DNA from: Phycisphaerae bacterium
GTDB lineage: Bacteria > Planctomycetota > Phycisphaerae > Phycisphaerales > UBA1924
Assembly: GCA_014192545.1 (NCBI GenBank)
Contig: BJHL01000003.1
Coordinates: forward strand, 62,001 to 126,000
Direction: 5' to 3'
Length of the DNA stretch: 64,000 nt
Position 1 is the stretch's first letter. The number at the start of each line of letters is the position of its first letter. A model generated the notes under the pieces. The model ran no database searches and had not been told where the DNA came from. It was given only the letters and a program-made list of their open reading frames with translations. Of this stretch, positions 25,232 to 34,746 are shown in pieces. A program made the translations under genes and the position numbers.

Positions 25232-27145
25232 TCACGGAACGCAAGGCCCGCCCGCCAGCACGCGGAAGAAGGCCACCACGTCCTCGTCTTCAGGGAAGAC
25301 GCCGTTGTTGTTGAAGTCGATGTCACACGGATCGGCGTACGGACACGTCCCGCCCGCGAGCACGTTGAAGTAATCAACCACATCCTGATCTTCCGGGAAG
25401 ATCTGGTTCTGGTTGAAGTCAACGCTGTCGCACAGCACTTCACCCGCCTGCACGGTCACCAGTACTGTATCGGTGGCAGCCAGGCCCAGGTTGTCAGTCA
25501 CGCGCAGCGTCACTGTCGTCGCGCCAACCGGCAGGCTCGTCGTCAGCATCACGCCAGTTCCCAGCGGCGTCGTTCCGTTGAGCCATTGATAGCTCACGAT
25601 CGTTCCGTCGTCGGTACTCGCGCTGCCGTTGAGCATCACGCTCTCGCTGCCGCTGTTGTCGCTGTCAGTCACCGTGATGTCGCTACCCGCATTCGCAACC
25701 GGCGGCTGGTTGGGTGCCGTGACGATGCCGGTCAGGTTCACCATGAGCGTCGGCTGCTCAGGCGAATCGCTCACGATCATCAACGTTGCGTTCTTGGTTC
25801 CAATCGTCGCGGTGGGCATCACGATGGTGTGACTGCGACCGCTGCCACCCGGAGCTTCCGTGTAGTTACCCGTCGGCACCGTGAAGCCGCTACCAGCGGG
25901 CAACGTGTAGTTCAACGTCGCGATACCGTTCGCACCAAACAGCGCGGTGTTGCCCGTGTTCGTCACCGTCAACACCAACTGCGGAGCCGCGCTGCCTTGC
26001 GTCACGCTGCCGAAATTGAGCGACGCCGAACTCACACTCGCCTTGGCTGGCACGCGGAAATCTGCGTACACGGGCATGTGCCCGCCTGCCGTCGTAGCAC
26101 AGTTGATCAGCGCCTGTGCAATCGCTGGCCCGACCATCGTGTTACCTGTCGTGGTCAGCGCGACGTTGTAGCTGCTGCCGTCATTGCCCCAGCAGCGATA
26201 CGTGTGATTCGGGTCGTTCCACGTCGAATTGCTGAAACTCAGCACGTTTGACCCGATGTAGTGCCAACCCGCCGTGTCGCGCAGGCTTGAGCCAATCAGA
26301 ATCTGATCATGCCGATCATCCATCCCCCCGCCGCCCGCCGCTGCTGGGTCTTGCGTATGAATGAATCGAAACGCGCTGTTGTTGTTCCAACTGCCCGGCG
26401 TATTGATGGGATCAAAGAATCGGCCCGTGTTGTCGGCTTGGCTTCCGACCAATTCAACATAGCTGGTCTGCGTTGCAGACTGCATGTTCATGTCGCCGCC
26501 GACCAGAAAGTTGTACCCAGCAGGCAGCGCAGTGCCAGGGCCGTTCGTATTCACGCCCTGGGCGTTGTCACGAATCCGCTGCGACTCCACCAATCGGCGA
26601 TCGTTGTCCGTACTCGCGCTTCCAGCCTTCATGTGAATGCTGTAAACCGCCATGACCGACTGCGGCGAGGTGTAGCCAATCGGACGCAAGTCGTATCGAT
26701 ATGTGTTGCGTGGTTGGTTCGTCGCCAAGGTGCTGCCCAAGGCAATCGTGGTCGTCGCGATCAACTGGAACCGGCCCGTGCGATACACGAGGCTGTTCTC
26801 CGAATCGCCATACTGCGAGCTGTCGATGTACGGTGCCGACGCCCAGTCACCCGGACTGCCCGAAGCCGAGTTCAGCGTCGTGACCAAGTTCGCGAGCGCA
26901 CTCGCGTTGTTCATTTCCTGCACCGCAATGACATCGGGCGAAAACCTCTGCCCAGCCAGCGCCAGCCCGGTCGGCACAATGCCATACACAGCCGTCTGCA
27001 CATCCGCTTGCCGGTTCGCGCCAGACCAGTTGCTGATGTTCCAGGCAGCAATGCGCACCTGTGCAGACGCAGAGCCCGCAGCAGCCACAAGAACCAATGC
27101 GACGCTACTGCCGCGAGAAAGAAGACGACTTGGATAACCGATCAT
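25232..27145 (-). CDS. Secreted endonuclease/exonuclease/phosphatase-fold protein with PKD-like and EF-hand-like tail
   Basis: 637 residues from the ATG at 27145, which has GGAGAGAG upstream and a signal peptide ending SASA. Residues about 28-290 form an EEP domain: RIAAWNISNW, VIAVQEMN with the metal-binding Glu, YSIHMKAG, GGDMNMQ and DDRHDQIL. This suggests an extracellular nuclease or phosphodiesterase. Next are an Ig-like domain with LNFGSVTQGSAAPQLVLTV and a PKD-like domain starting PPVANAGSDI. The last 70 residues contain two Cys-flanked units, DFNQNQIFPEDQDVVDYF and DFNNNGVFPEDEDVVAFF, which look like calcium-binding or dockerin-like modules. The same tail occurs on a second protein in this window. 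Confidence 0.88.
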   Translation of the reverse strand: MIGYPSRLLSRGSSVALVLVAAAGSASAQVRIAAWNISNWSGANRQADVQTAVYGIVPTGLALAGQRFSPDVIAVQEMNNASALANLVTTLNSASGSPGDWASAPYIDSSQYGDSENSLVYRTGRFQLIATTTIALGSTLATNQPRNTYRYDLRPIGYTSPQSVMAVYSIHMKAGSASTDNDRRLVESQRIRDNAQGVNTNGPGTALPAGYNFLVGGDMNMQSATQTSYVELVGSQADNTGRFFDPINTPGSWNNNSAFRFIHTQDPAAAGGGGMDDRHDQILIGSSLRDTAGWHYIGSNVLSFSNSTWNDPNHTYRCWGNDGSSYNVALTTTGNTMVGPAIAQALINCATTAGGHMPVYADFRVPAKASVSSASLNFGSVTQGSAAPQLVLTVTNTGNTALFGANGIATLNYTLPAGSGFTVPTGNYTEAPGGSGRSHTIVMPTATIGTKNATLMIVSDSPEQPTLMVNLTGIVTAPNQPPVANAGSDITVTDSDNSGSESVMLNGSASTDDGTIVSYQWLNGTTPLGTGVMLTTSLPVGATTVTLRVTDNLGLAATDTVLVTVQAGEVLCDSVDFNQNQIFPEDQDVVDYFNVLAGGTCPYADPCDIDFNNNGVFPEDEDVVAFFRVLAGGPCVP

Positions 27146-27383
27146 GCTGGCTCTCTCCGCACTCCGCGCCATGCGGATGCACATAACGCCCCTTCGACGC
27201 ATGAATATAACCCGCAAAAAGCGGCAAAGCACCAGCTTGCCAACACTCGGACGCGAATTCGCATGATCCTGACATCGCGAGGTAGTTCGGGATGAGTTAT
27301 GGAACGCGACCAATCCCGCGTAGGTCCATAAACCGAACACGCGGTAGGCGTGCAGCCGCCAAACAATCCCACGACAATCTCGC

Positions 27384-28235
27384 TCACACCGTTCCAGCGG
27401 GCCGCCACGCAACGTTGTCAATCAGTCGCACGCTGCCAACTCGCGCCGCGATCAACGCTCGCATCGGTCCCGCACCCGGTGCAACCAGCGAAATCGCATC
27501 TCGCACCACCGCATATTCAGTCTCAATCTGGTGAACCGCCAGAATCTGCCGCATCACCGCTTCCGCCTCTGTAGGCGTCGCCGTGCTCCACGTCTCGCAA
27601 AGTGCCTCGCTAATCGCCATCGCGCGATTGCGGTCCTCTTCTGAGAGAAATCGATTCCGACTGCTCATCGCCAGCCCACCCTTCTCTCGCACCGTCGCCG
27701 CGCCGACAACTTCAATCGGATATCGCAGTTGCTGCGTCATCGCGCGGATCACCTGCAATTGCTGCCAGTCCTTTTCGCCAAACACCGCAACCTGCGGACG
27801 AACAACATCAAACAACCGCTTCACCACTTGGCACACGCCCCCAAAATGCCCGGGCCGATGCGCATCTTCCAGCTTCGGCTGCGTCGCCACCGCGGGCACT
27901 TCGGGCACCGCAAGCTGTTCGCCCGCCGGGTACACATCGCCAACCGCTGGCGCATACACAATGCTCGCGCCCGCACGCTCGCACAACGCAAGATCAGCAT
28001 CAACCGTTCGCGGATAGCGATCAAAATCGGCCTTCTCGTTGAACTGTGTGGGATTGACGAAAATGCTCACCACACATCCGTCCGTCAGGTCGCGCTGCTT
28101 CGCAATCTCCGCCGCTCGCGTGACCAAACTCGCATGCCCCTCGTGCAACGCGCCCATCGTCGGAACAAATGTGCACAATCTGCCACCAGAAACCATCACA
28201 CGGACAAGATCGCGGGCTGTCGTGACAACAATCAT
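27384..28235 (-). CDS. panC: Pantoate--beta-alanine ligase
   Basis: 283 residues, the normal length. The nucleotide-binding start PTMGALHEGHASLV includes the HIGH-like HEGH motif. Also present are VSIFVNPTQF, the pantoate/ATP region FGEKDWQQLQVIRAM, and the KMSKS-like stretch MSSRNRFLSEEDR. It makes pantothenate from pantoate and beta-alanine. The start matches the family, but the divergent gene begins only 11 bp away, so there is little room for a normal leader. Confidence 0.96.
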   Translation of the reverse strand: MIVVTTARDLVRVMVSGGRLCTFVPTMGALHEGHASLVTRAAEIAKQRDLTDGCVVSIFVNPTQFNEKADFDRYPRTVDADLALCERAGASIVYAPAVGDVYPAGEQLAVPEVPAVATQPKLEDAHRPGHFGGVCQVVKRLFDVVRPQVAVFGEKDWQQLQVIRAMTQQLRYPIEVVGAATVREKGGLAMSSRNRFLSEEDRNRAMAISEALCETWSTATPTEAEAVMRQILAVHQIETEYAVVRDAISLVAPGAGPMRALIAARVGSVRLIDNVAWRPAGTV

Positions 28236-28246
28236 GCAAGGAATTT

Positions 28247-28864
28247 ATGCACGACAAACAATTGACGAACGCCTGGTCCAACCGACTCCGCCACGCCGCT
28301 GGCGACATCCAATTCGGCGGCGAAGACCTCGCCACGTTCCGCGATAGTGCCGGCCACCGCCGCCGAACCGACCCGTATCTGCTCGCCCACGCGTTCAAAC
28401 TCGATCCTTCGCTGGTTCGCGTCGACGAAGCCGCAATGAGCCAAGAGCCTTGGCTCGACATGTGGGCGACTTTGCTCGATCCATCACGCGATGCATCCAT
28501 CTCACGCGCCGGCAGCGGCCCGCTCTTTCCCCACCTGCACTCGCGCGCAATCGAAGTGTGGACCGAAGGCGAACTCGCCGGCGTCCACGCCCTCTGGTGG
28601 CTCGCGCTTCGCGATCCAACGCTTGCCGCTCGCGCTCGCTCGGCTGCAACCTGGCTCATCGCCGAGTTGCAACCCGACAACGCTACCCAGCGTCCCTGGG
28701 CCATCCACGCCTTCGTTCAACTCGCCGCCGAAGGTGACGTCGAAGCGGACATGTACGCCCAAACGCTGCTGCTCAACGCCATGGCTGGCCGCGACAAACC
28801 AGACACGTTCTCCGCAGCGATCTTGCTTGACTGCGCCAACTACTTGGATGCCGCACGCACGTAA
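28247..28864 (+). CDS. Unknown protein upstream of HIT and polA
   Basis: 205 residues with AAGGAA 5 nt before the ATG. The sequence is mostly helical, rich in Ala, Leu and Trp, with TPR-like or HEAT-like texture (ALWWLALRDPTLAARARSAATW, PWAIHAFVQLAAEGDVEAD). There is no signal peptide or catalytic motif, and I do not recognise a family. It lies 16 nt before the HIT gene, so they are probably co-transcribed with polA. Confidence 0.75.
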   Translation: MHDKQLTNAWSNRLRHAAGDIQFGGEDLATFRDSAGHRRRTDPYLLAHAFKLDPSLVRVDEAAMSQEPWLDMWATLLDPSRDASISRAGSGPLFPHLHSRAIEVWTEGELAGVHALWWLALRDPTLAARARSAATWLIAELQPDNATQRPWAIHAFVQLAAEGDVEADMYAQTLLLNAMAGRDKPDTFSAAILLDCANYLDAART

Positions 28865-28880
28865 GCCCGTACCCTCACGC

Positions 28881-29291
28881 ATGCCCGAAACCATCTTCTC
28901 CAAAATTATCCGCGGCGAGATTCCCTGCCATAATGTCTACGAAGATGCCCACGTGCTCGCATTCCTCGACATCTTCCCCATCAGCAAAGGCCACACGCTA
29001 ATCATCCCCAAAGAGCCCGCCGAAACGCTCGACAAGCTTTCCGATGACGCTTCCGCCGCCATCGGTCGCGTGCTGCCGCGCATCGCGCGAGCCGTGATGG
29101 CCGCCACCGGCGCAACCGCCTACAACGTGCTGCAAAACAACGGCTCAGCCGCACACCAAGCGGTTTTTCACGTCCACTTCCACATCATCCCAAAGTTCGG
29201 CGACGAAGGCCTCGGCATCGGCTGGAAAGCAAACAAGCTCGACAACGCTGCCGGCGAATCACTCGCGAAAGACATCGCCGCCAAGCTCTGA
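28881..29291 (+). CDS. HIT-family nucleotide hydrolase/transferase
   Basis: 136 residues, starting MPETIFSKIIRGEIPCHNVY. This is the standard N-terminus of HIT (HinT-type) proteins, so I chose this ATG over a longer frame. Family marks are FLDIFPISKGHTLIIPK, the nucleotide contact NNGSAAHQAVFHVHFHIIP with the His triad HVHFHI, and a short tail. Such proteins hydrolyse adenosine phosphoramidates or dinucleoside polyphosphates. Neighbours: an unknown gene upstream and polA 42 nt downstream. Confidence 0.95.
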   Translation: MPETIFSKIIRGEIPCHNVYEDAHVLAFLDIFPISKGHTLIIPKEPAETLDKLSDDASAAIGRVLPRIARAVMAATGATAYNVLQNNGSAAHQAVFHVHFHIIPKFGDEGLGIGWKANKLDNAAGESLAKDIAAKL

Positions 29292-29333
29292 TCGCATTGC
29301 ATCGCGCGGGCCGCCCGCCGCTAATCTTCCAAC

Positions 29334-32306
29334 ATGCCCACGTTGTACATCATCGATGGCTACGCCCAGTTCTTCCGCGCGTATCACGCCATCCGCACGC
29401 CCATGACCAGCCCGGTCACGAAAGAGCCAACGAACATGACGTTCGGCTTCGTGGGCATGCTGCTCAAACTCCTGCGTGGCGATGGCGCGAATCTCTCAAC
29501 CGCCCCCGCCACACACGCCTGCGTCGCTCTCGACGTTGGCGGCGACCACGGCACCTTTCGCACGCAGCTTTACGCACCGTACAAAGCCACTCGTAAACCA
29601 CCACCCGAAGACCTCGCGCCGCAAGTTGAGCGTTGCCTCGCCATGTTGCAGTCGCTAGGCGTCCCGGTCATCGGCGCCGCAGGTTTCGAAGCCGACGACG
29701 TTATGGCCACCATGGTTTCGCATCTTGCGAAGCAAGACGTGCGCATCCGCATGATCAGCAAAGACAAAGACCTCAAGCAACTGCTCGCGAGCGATGGCGA
29801 TAAGCAGAAGGTCGAACTCTTCGACGTCCACACCGATACGCCCTTCACCGCTCAAACACTCATGAGCGAAACAGGCCTCACTCCCGCACAGGTCATCGAC
29901 ATGCTCGCCGTTATGGGTGACACAGTCGACAACGTGCCGGGCGTCACAGGCGTGGGCGACAAAACCGCCGCACAACTCATCGCGCAATACGGCACGCTCG
30001 ACGCACTGCTCGCCGATGCCGAGAACATCAAAGGCAAACGCGGCGAGAACATCCGCGCAGTGCGAGATCAACTCTCGCTCTCTCGCACACTCGTCACGCT
30101 TCGGCGCGACGTCCCCATGCAGTTTGACCTCGCCGACGCAGACATTCGCAAGATTCAGCTCGAGAAACTGATTCCCATCTGCAAAGAACTCGGCTTCAAT
30201 CGCTATCAAGACGATGTCCGCCAAATCCTGGGCAAGCTGGGCGTCATGCCGCTGACCGCTGCGAACGAGCGCGCCGCGTTCACCCCCACCACTGCTGCAC
30301 TCAAACCCGCGCGACGCAAGCAAGAAGACATCGATCCGCTTCAAGCCGGCTTGTTCGACGCCGTTGCGACGCAAGCTGCAATCGCCGAGCCTCGCAAAGC
30401 TCAATCGGGAACCTACCACTGCGTCACCACGCACAAGCAACTCGACGATCTGATCGCGCGTTGTAGCAAATTTGCGATGGTCGCACTCGACACCGAAACA
30501 ACGTCACTCTCACCACGCGACGCCAAACTCTGCGGCGTCTCCATCGCCATCCAGCCCGGCCAAGGTTTCTACATCCCAACGCGTAGCCCAACGCCGCAAG
30601 AACATCTATCGACTGACCAAGTCCTCACCGCACTCAAGCCCCTGCTTGAAAATCCGCGCATCGCAAAGTGCGGCCACAACCTCAAGTACGACCTGCTCGT
30701 GCTGCGCGCCCACGGCATCAACCTCGCACTCTCGCGCGGCAACGCTTTCGATTCCATGGTCGCCTCGTATCTCATCGACGCCTCACGCAGCAGCCACGGC
30801 CTCGACTCCCTCGCTCTCGCACTGCTCAACCGCTCCAACATCTCCATCACCGAACTCATCGGCAGCGGCAAACAACAACGAACCTTCGACACCGTGCCGC
30901 TCGATGCTGCAACGCAATACGCGGCTGAGGACGCCGACGTTGCCCTGCAGTTGTATCTTGCAATGTCGCCCCAACTCCGCGACATGGAACTGACCGACCT
31001 CTTCGAAAATGTCGAAATGCCGCTCGTTGAAGTGCTCGCCGAACTCGAATGGAACGGCATCTTGGTGGACCCTGTTGAACTTGACCGCCAACGCAATCGC
31101 CTCGAAACGCAGATCGAATTGATTCGCAAGCAAATCGATGAAGCGGCAAAGCACTCGACAATCGCAGGTACCTTCGACCCCGACAGCCCCAAGCAACTTG
31201 CCGCCGCTCTCTTCAACAAGCCCGACGATGACGAGCCTGGCCTTGGCATCAAAGGACTCAAGCGAACAAAGACCGGCTTCAGCACCGACGCCGAAGTGCT
31301 CGAAGAACTCGCCGCCGATGACTCGCTGGGCACGCCCATTCCATGTTTGATTCTCGAGTATCGCCAACTCAGCAAACTCGTTTCAACGTATCTGGTCGCG
31401 CTCAAGGAAGCGATTCATCCGCAAACCAAACGTATTCACAGCAGCTTCCATCAAACAGTCGCCTCCACGGGCCGACTCGCAAGTAGTGATCCCAACCTGC
31501 AGAACATCCCGATTCGCACCGATGTCGGCCGCGAGATTCGCAAGGCCTTCATCGCTGCACCCGGTCAGGTACTCGTCACCGCCGACTACTCGCAGATCGA
31601 ACTTCGCCTGCTCGCCCACCTCAGCAACGATCCAGCTCTCATCGACGCGTTTCATCACGACGCTGACATTCACACCGCCGTCGCCGCTCAGATTCACGGC
31701 ATCAAGCCCGAGCAAGTCTCTCGCGAGCAGCGCAACGGCGCGAAGATGGTCAACTTCGGCATCGTCTATGGCATCACCGCCTTCGGGCTTGCACGACGCC
31801 TGAAAATCGCAACCGGCGAAGCCGCCGAGATCATCAACGGCTACAAAAAACGCTTCGCCGGCATCACCACGTTCCTGCAAGAGTGCATCGAACAGGCCAA
31901 AGCCAAAGGTCATGTCACGACCATTCTCGGTCGGCGTCGACCCATTCCCGAAATTGAAAGTTCCAACCCCAGCAGGCGATCACTCGCGGAGCGGCTGGCC
32001 ATCAACAGTGTCGTGCAAGGCAGTGCGGCTGACCTCATCAAACTTGCGATGGTCAAGATCGAGAGCGAACTGCATCCGGCACCTGATACGACTCTCGTAA
32101 CGCCTCGACATACGAACGCAATCACGAATGCGAATGAGATCCGCATGCTCCTGCAAATCCACGATGAACTCGTCTTCGAGGTTCCTGAATCGCGTGCCGA
32201 TGAAATGAAGCTGTTCGTCAGTGATCGCATGCAGAATGCCATGTCGCTGAAGGTGCCGCTGAAGGCGGATGCTTCGGTTGGTCGGAACTGGTTTGAGACC
32301 AAGTGA
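29334..32306 (+). CDS. polA: DNA polymerase I
   Basis: 990 residues with all three domains. The 5'-3' exonuclease (1-about 310) includes FEADDVMATMVSHL and GDTVDNVPGVTGVGDKTA. The 3'-5' exonuclease (about 355-540) keeps ALDTETTSL, CGHNLKYDLLVL and AEDADVALQLY, so proofreading residues appear intact. The polymerase (about 590-990) includes motif A DYSQIELRLLAHLS, motif B around RNGAKMVNFGIVYG, and motif C MLLQIHDELVFEVP. The region near residues 920-930 carries a small Thr/Asn-rich insertion before motif C. It fills gaps in DNA repair and replaces Okazaki primers. It is likely cotranscribed with the HIT gene. Confidence 0.97.
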   Translation: MPTLYIIDGYAQFFRAYHAIRTPMTSPVTKEPTNMTFGFVGMLLKLLRGDGANLSTAPATHACVALDVGGDHGTFRTQLYAPYKATRKPPPEDLAPQVERCLAMLQSLGVPVIGAAGFEADDVMATMVSHLAKQDVRIRMISKDKDLKQLLASDGDKQKVELFDVHTDTPFTAQTLMSETGLTPAQVIDMLAVMGDTVDNVPGVTGVGDKTAAQLIAQYGTLDALLADAENIKGKRGENIRAVRDQLSLSRTLVTLRRDVPMQFDLADADIRKIQLEKLIPICKELGFNRYQDDVRQILGKLGVMPLTAANERAAFTPTTAALKPARRKQEDIDPLQAGLFDAVATQAAIAEPRKAQSGTYHCVTTHKQLDDLIARCSKFAMVALDTETTSLSPRDAKLCGVSIAIQPGQGFYIPTRSPTPQEHLSTDQVLTALKPLLENPRIAKCGHNLKYDLLVLRAHGINLALSRGNAFDSMVASYLIDASRSSHGLDSLALALLNRSNISITELIGSGKQQRTFDTVPLDAATQYAAEDADVALQLYLAMSPQLRDMELTDLFENVEMPLVEVLAELEWNGILVDPVELDRQRNRLETQIELIRKQIDEAAKHSTIAGTFDPDSPKQLAAALFNKPDDDEPGLGIKGLKRTKTGFSTDAEVLEELAADDSLGTPIPCLILEYRQLSKLVSTYLVALKEAIHPQTKRIHSSFHQTVASTGRLASSDPNLQNIPIRTDVGREIRKAFIAAPGQVLVTADYSQIELRLLAHLSNDPALIDAFHHDADIHTAVAAQIHGIKPEQVSREQRNGAKMVNFGIVYGITAFGLARRLKIATGEAAEIINGYKKRFAGITTFLQECIEQAKAKGHVTTILGRRRPIPEIESSNPSRRSLAERLAINSVVQGSAADLIKLAMVKIESELHPAPDTTLVTPRHTNAITNANEIRMLLQIHDELVFEVPESRADEMKLFVSDRMQNAMSLKVPLKADASVGRNWFETK

Positions 32307-32341
32307 GTCGGGGTGCGTCACGAAGACACAAGTGCCAAATG

Positions 32342-32380
32342 ACAAACGCCCGCGAGTGTTTCGCGGGCGTTTGTGTTTCG
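32342..32380 (+). terminator. Terminator between polA and ndk
   Basis: A perfect 14-bp stem (32342-32355 with 32361-32374) with a 5-nt loop, then GTTTCG. It lies between convergent polA and ndk and is probably shared. Confidence 0.85.
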
Positions 32381-32439
32381 ATGGTTTCTGCGTGTTCGAT
32401 CCGGACCTTCGCAGAGCCTCAGGTCCGGCGTCGATCAAC

Positions 32440-32910
32440 TTACTCGGGCTTGCCGCCGCCGAAGTCGTAGATCCAGCGATCGCCCGCGCGTTCCCAGTTC
32501 AGCACTTCGCCGCTCTTGAAGAACAAACCAAGTTCGCGCTCGGCGGCTTCGGGACTGTCGCTGCCGTGAATGAGGTTGAAGCTATTGCTCACACCAAAGT
32601 CACCGCGAATGGTGCCCGGGTTGGCCTTGCTGCCAAACGTCGCACCCATCATGTTGCGTGCGATGGTGATGGCGCCGTTGCCGCGAATGGCCAGCACCAG
32701 CACGGGGCTGCTTGTCATGAACTTTACCAAGCCAGCGTAAAACGGGCGTTCCTTGTGAGCCGAATAGTGCGTCGCGGCGAGTTCTTGGCTGATCTGCATC
32801 AGCTTGCAACCAACAACTTGCAGGCCCTTGCTTTCAAAGCGGGTGATGATCTGCCCCATGAGGCCACGTTGAACGGCGTCGGGCTTGAGAATGATGAGCG
32901 TGGTTTCCAT
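32440..32910 (-). CDS. ndk: Nucleoside diphosphate kinase
   Basis: 156 residues, slightly longer than the usual 140-150. It has the N-terminal LIILKPDAVQRGL, the helix AHKERPFYAGLVKFM, and the active-site block NLIHGSDSPEAAERELGLFF with its phosphoaccepting His. It balances NTP pools. AAAGGA lies upstream of the ATG. The extra C-terminal residues (GDRWIYDFGGGKPE) are an ordinary extension. It stands alone. Confidence 0.97.
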   Translation of the reverse strand: METTLIILKPDAVQRGLMGQIITRFESKGLQVVGCKLMQISQELAATHYSAHKERPFYAGLVKFMTSSPVLVLAIRGNGAITIARNMMGATFGSKANPGTIRGDFGVSNSFNLIHGSDSPEAAERELGLFFKSGEVLNWERAGDRWIYDFGGGKPE

Positions 32911-33211
32911 GATCGTGATTCCTTTGCATTACGGATGATGACGTCGCGAACGCAGCGTCCAAAACTTGTCAAACAATTGGGGCCGATGGTAGGTCTCTAC
33001 CCCGCACGTGTCGAAAACGGACCCCTCGCGAGCAGGTAACGCAAACCGGCGTCGTGTAATTTGCCGCATCATCGTGCATCACGATTTGGACCAGCAAAAC
33101 AGCATCAATTTCGCATCGCATTTGCATCGCAACCGGTATATTCCGCGTCGAGGAGGAGCCGTCGCGAGTTTCTATGTGCGTGGAACTTCGCACGGTTCAG
33201 GAGAGTCAGAC

Positions 33212-33871
33212 ATGTTCGTTCATATGTCCGCCGCCGCGATTGCGATCGCGACTTTGTCAGGCACTGCGCAAGCCGCGCTAGTCCAGACGACCATGACTGC
33301 CGACAACCAATATGCGATCTACGCCGATGATGGCGAGGTATTGACGTTCGTCGGCGGCAACGAACTGGGCCGCTTGGGCGACCCGGGTAACTACAACTGG
33401 TCGCTGCCTGAAACGTTCACCTTTGGCGCAGGTCCCGCCATCTACATCGCTGCTTGGAGCGACGATGCTTTCGCGCAAGGTCTGCTGGGCGATCTCACGA
33501 TCGACGACGTGAACTTCAGCACGGGCAATCCCGCGTGGCGCGTCTTCCGCACGGGGCTTGATCGCGACGATGACTTGAACTACCCCTCCGCCAATGAAGT
33601 GGCCACGCAAGTCGGCATCGCCAACGCTGGCAACCTATGGGAAATCCCCCATGCAGGCGGGCTCAACGGCATCCAGCCCTGGGGCGTCATTCCCGGTGTG
33701 AGCACCAACAACGCCCGCTGGATGTGGGCCACCCAACCGGATGATTCTGACCCCCTAGTCGGCGGCATCGACGTCGGCGAGTATCTCGTTTTCTGCATTC
33801 CAGTGCCAACCCCGGGGTCTTTGGGTTTGGTTGGTGTTGCAGCGATTGCAGCGACCCGTCGCCGCCGATAA
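33212..33871 (+). CDS. Surface protein with C-terminal sorting signal (paralogue A)
   Basis: 219 residues from the ATG at 33212, with CAGGAGAG upstream. It starts with a signal peptide ending AQA. The core repeats much of the sequence of the next gene (TADNQYAIYADDGE, GGNELGR, AAWSDDAFAQGLLGDLTI). The end, VPTPGSLGLVGVAAIAATRRRR, is a PEP-CTERM-like tail: short motif, hydrophobic helix, basic cluster. This suggests processing by an exosortase-type system, but no exosortase gene is in the window. The function of the core is unknown. It is a tandem duplicate with 34038-34679. Confidence 0.85.
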   Translation: MFVHMSAAAIAIATLSGTAQAALVQTTMTADNQYAIYADDGEVLTFVGGNELGRLGDPGNYNWSLPETFTFGAGPAIYIAAWSDDAFAQGLLGDLTIDDVNFSTGNPAWRVFRTGLDRDDDLNYPSANEVATQVGIANAGNLWEIPHAGGLNGIQPWGVIPGVSTNNARWMWATQPDDSDPLVGGIDVGEYLVFCIPVPTPGSLGLVGVAAIAATRRRR

Positions 33872-34037
33872 CCGCAGAGCCGAGAGTCATCACACCTATC
33901 GTTTTAACAAGTTTTTAGGTCCTATATTCCGCAAGACGCGACCTTTACTCCATGGCCTGTGCTTAATGTATTCTGGCAGGGAGATTCTTCGGGTTCGCAC
34001 TTTTTGCGCAATCTTGATGAATCAGAGGAGAGGGACA

Positions 34038-34679
34038 ATGTCACGATTGCTTCTTGGAATTGTTGCGTTGGCAGGTTTCGCAACTGCTTCGCAGGCCGCC
34101 ACCATCAGCACCGCCATGACGGCTGACAACCACTACGCGATCTACGCCGACAACGGTGGCGTGCTCACGTACATCGGCGGCAATGAACTCGGTCGCGACG
34201 GCGATCCGGGCCAGTTCAATTGGTCGCTCCCTGAAGGGTGGGATTTCGCCGCTACCACCGCCATCTATGTTGCGGCTTGGAGCGACGACTCAACCGCACA
34301 CGGGCTGCTCGGCAATCTGACCATCGACGGTAACGATTTCAGCTCTGGCAACGCCGCATGGCGCGTGTACGACACGGGCATGGGCCGGGTCGATGGTTCA
34401 CCCCACCCCACGACGACTGAAATCGCTGGCATCCTGACGACCGCGAACACCAACAATGCGTTCACGGTTACCAGCAGCGTTGGCACCAACGGCGTGGCAC
34501 CTTGGGGTGTCGTTCCTGGCATCAGCAGCAGTGCCGCGTGGATGTGGTCACCCGCAGGTGGCCGGACTGGACCCAACGATACGCCTTCGTATGTTGTTTT
34601 CTGCCTGCCTGTCCCATCGCCCAGTGCCTTGGCGTTGGTTGGGCTTGGCGGTTTGGTCGCCGCTCGCCGGAAACGTTAA
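34038..34679 (+). CDS. Surface protein with C-terminal sorting signal (paralogue B)
   Basis: 213 residues with GAGGAGAGG before the ATG and a signal peptide ending SQA. It matches paralogue A over nearly its whole length (TADNHYAIYADNGGVLTYIGG, NWSLPE, AAWSDDSTAHGLLGNLTIDG, VAPWGVVPGIS). It ends VPSPSALALVGLGGLVAARRKR, again a sorting-type tail. The pair looks like a recent tandem duplication with divergence in the central linker. Both genes have their own ribosome-binding sites. The role is unknown. Confidence 0.85.
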   Translation: MSRLLLGIVALAGFATASQAATISTAMTADNHYAIYADNGGVLTYIGGNELGRDGDPGQFNWSLPEGWDFAATTAIYVAAWSDDSTAHGLLGNLTIDGNDFSSGNAAWRVYDTGMGRVDGSPHPTTTEIAGILTTANTNNAFTVTSSVGTNGVAPWGVVPGISSSAAWMWSPAGGRTGPNDTPSYVVFCLPVPSPSALALVGLGGLVAARRKR

Positions 34680-34713
34680 GTTGGTTTCGATGTGCAATAC
34701 AAACTCTTGAGTT

Positions 34714-34735
34714 AGCCCGCCTTGACAGGTGGGCT
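34714..34735 (+). terminator. Weak hairpin after paralogue B
   Basis: A 9-bp stem (34714-34722 with 34727-34735, one G-U pair) and a 4-nt loop. It lacks a clear T run and lies just before the M48 start, so termination there may be partial. Confidence 0.35.
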
Positions 34736-34746
34736 ACCGTCATTTC

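Noticed and set aside
28491-28880. Long N-terminal extension of the HIT gene
   Set aside because: Upstream sequence overlaps the preceding gene in another frame; the HIT family starts at MPETIF.
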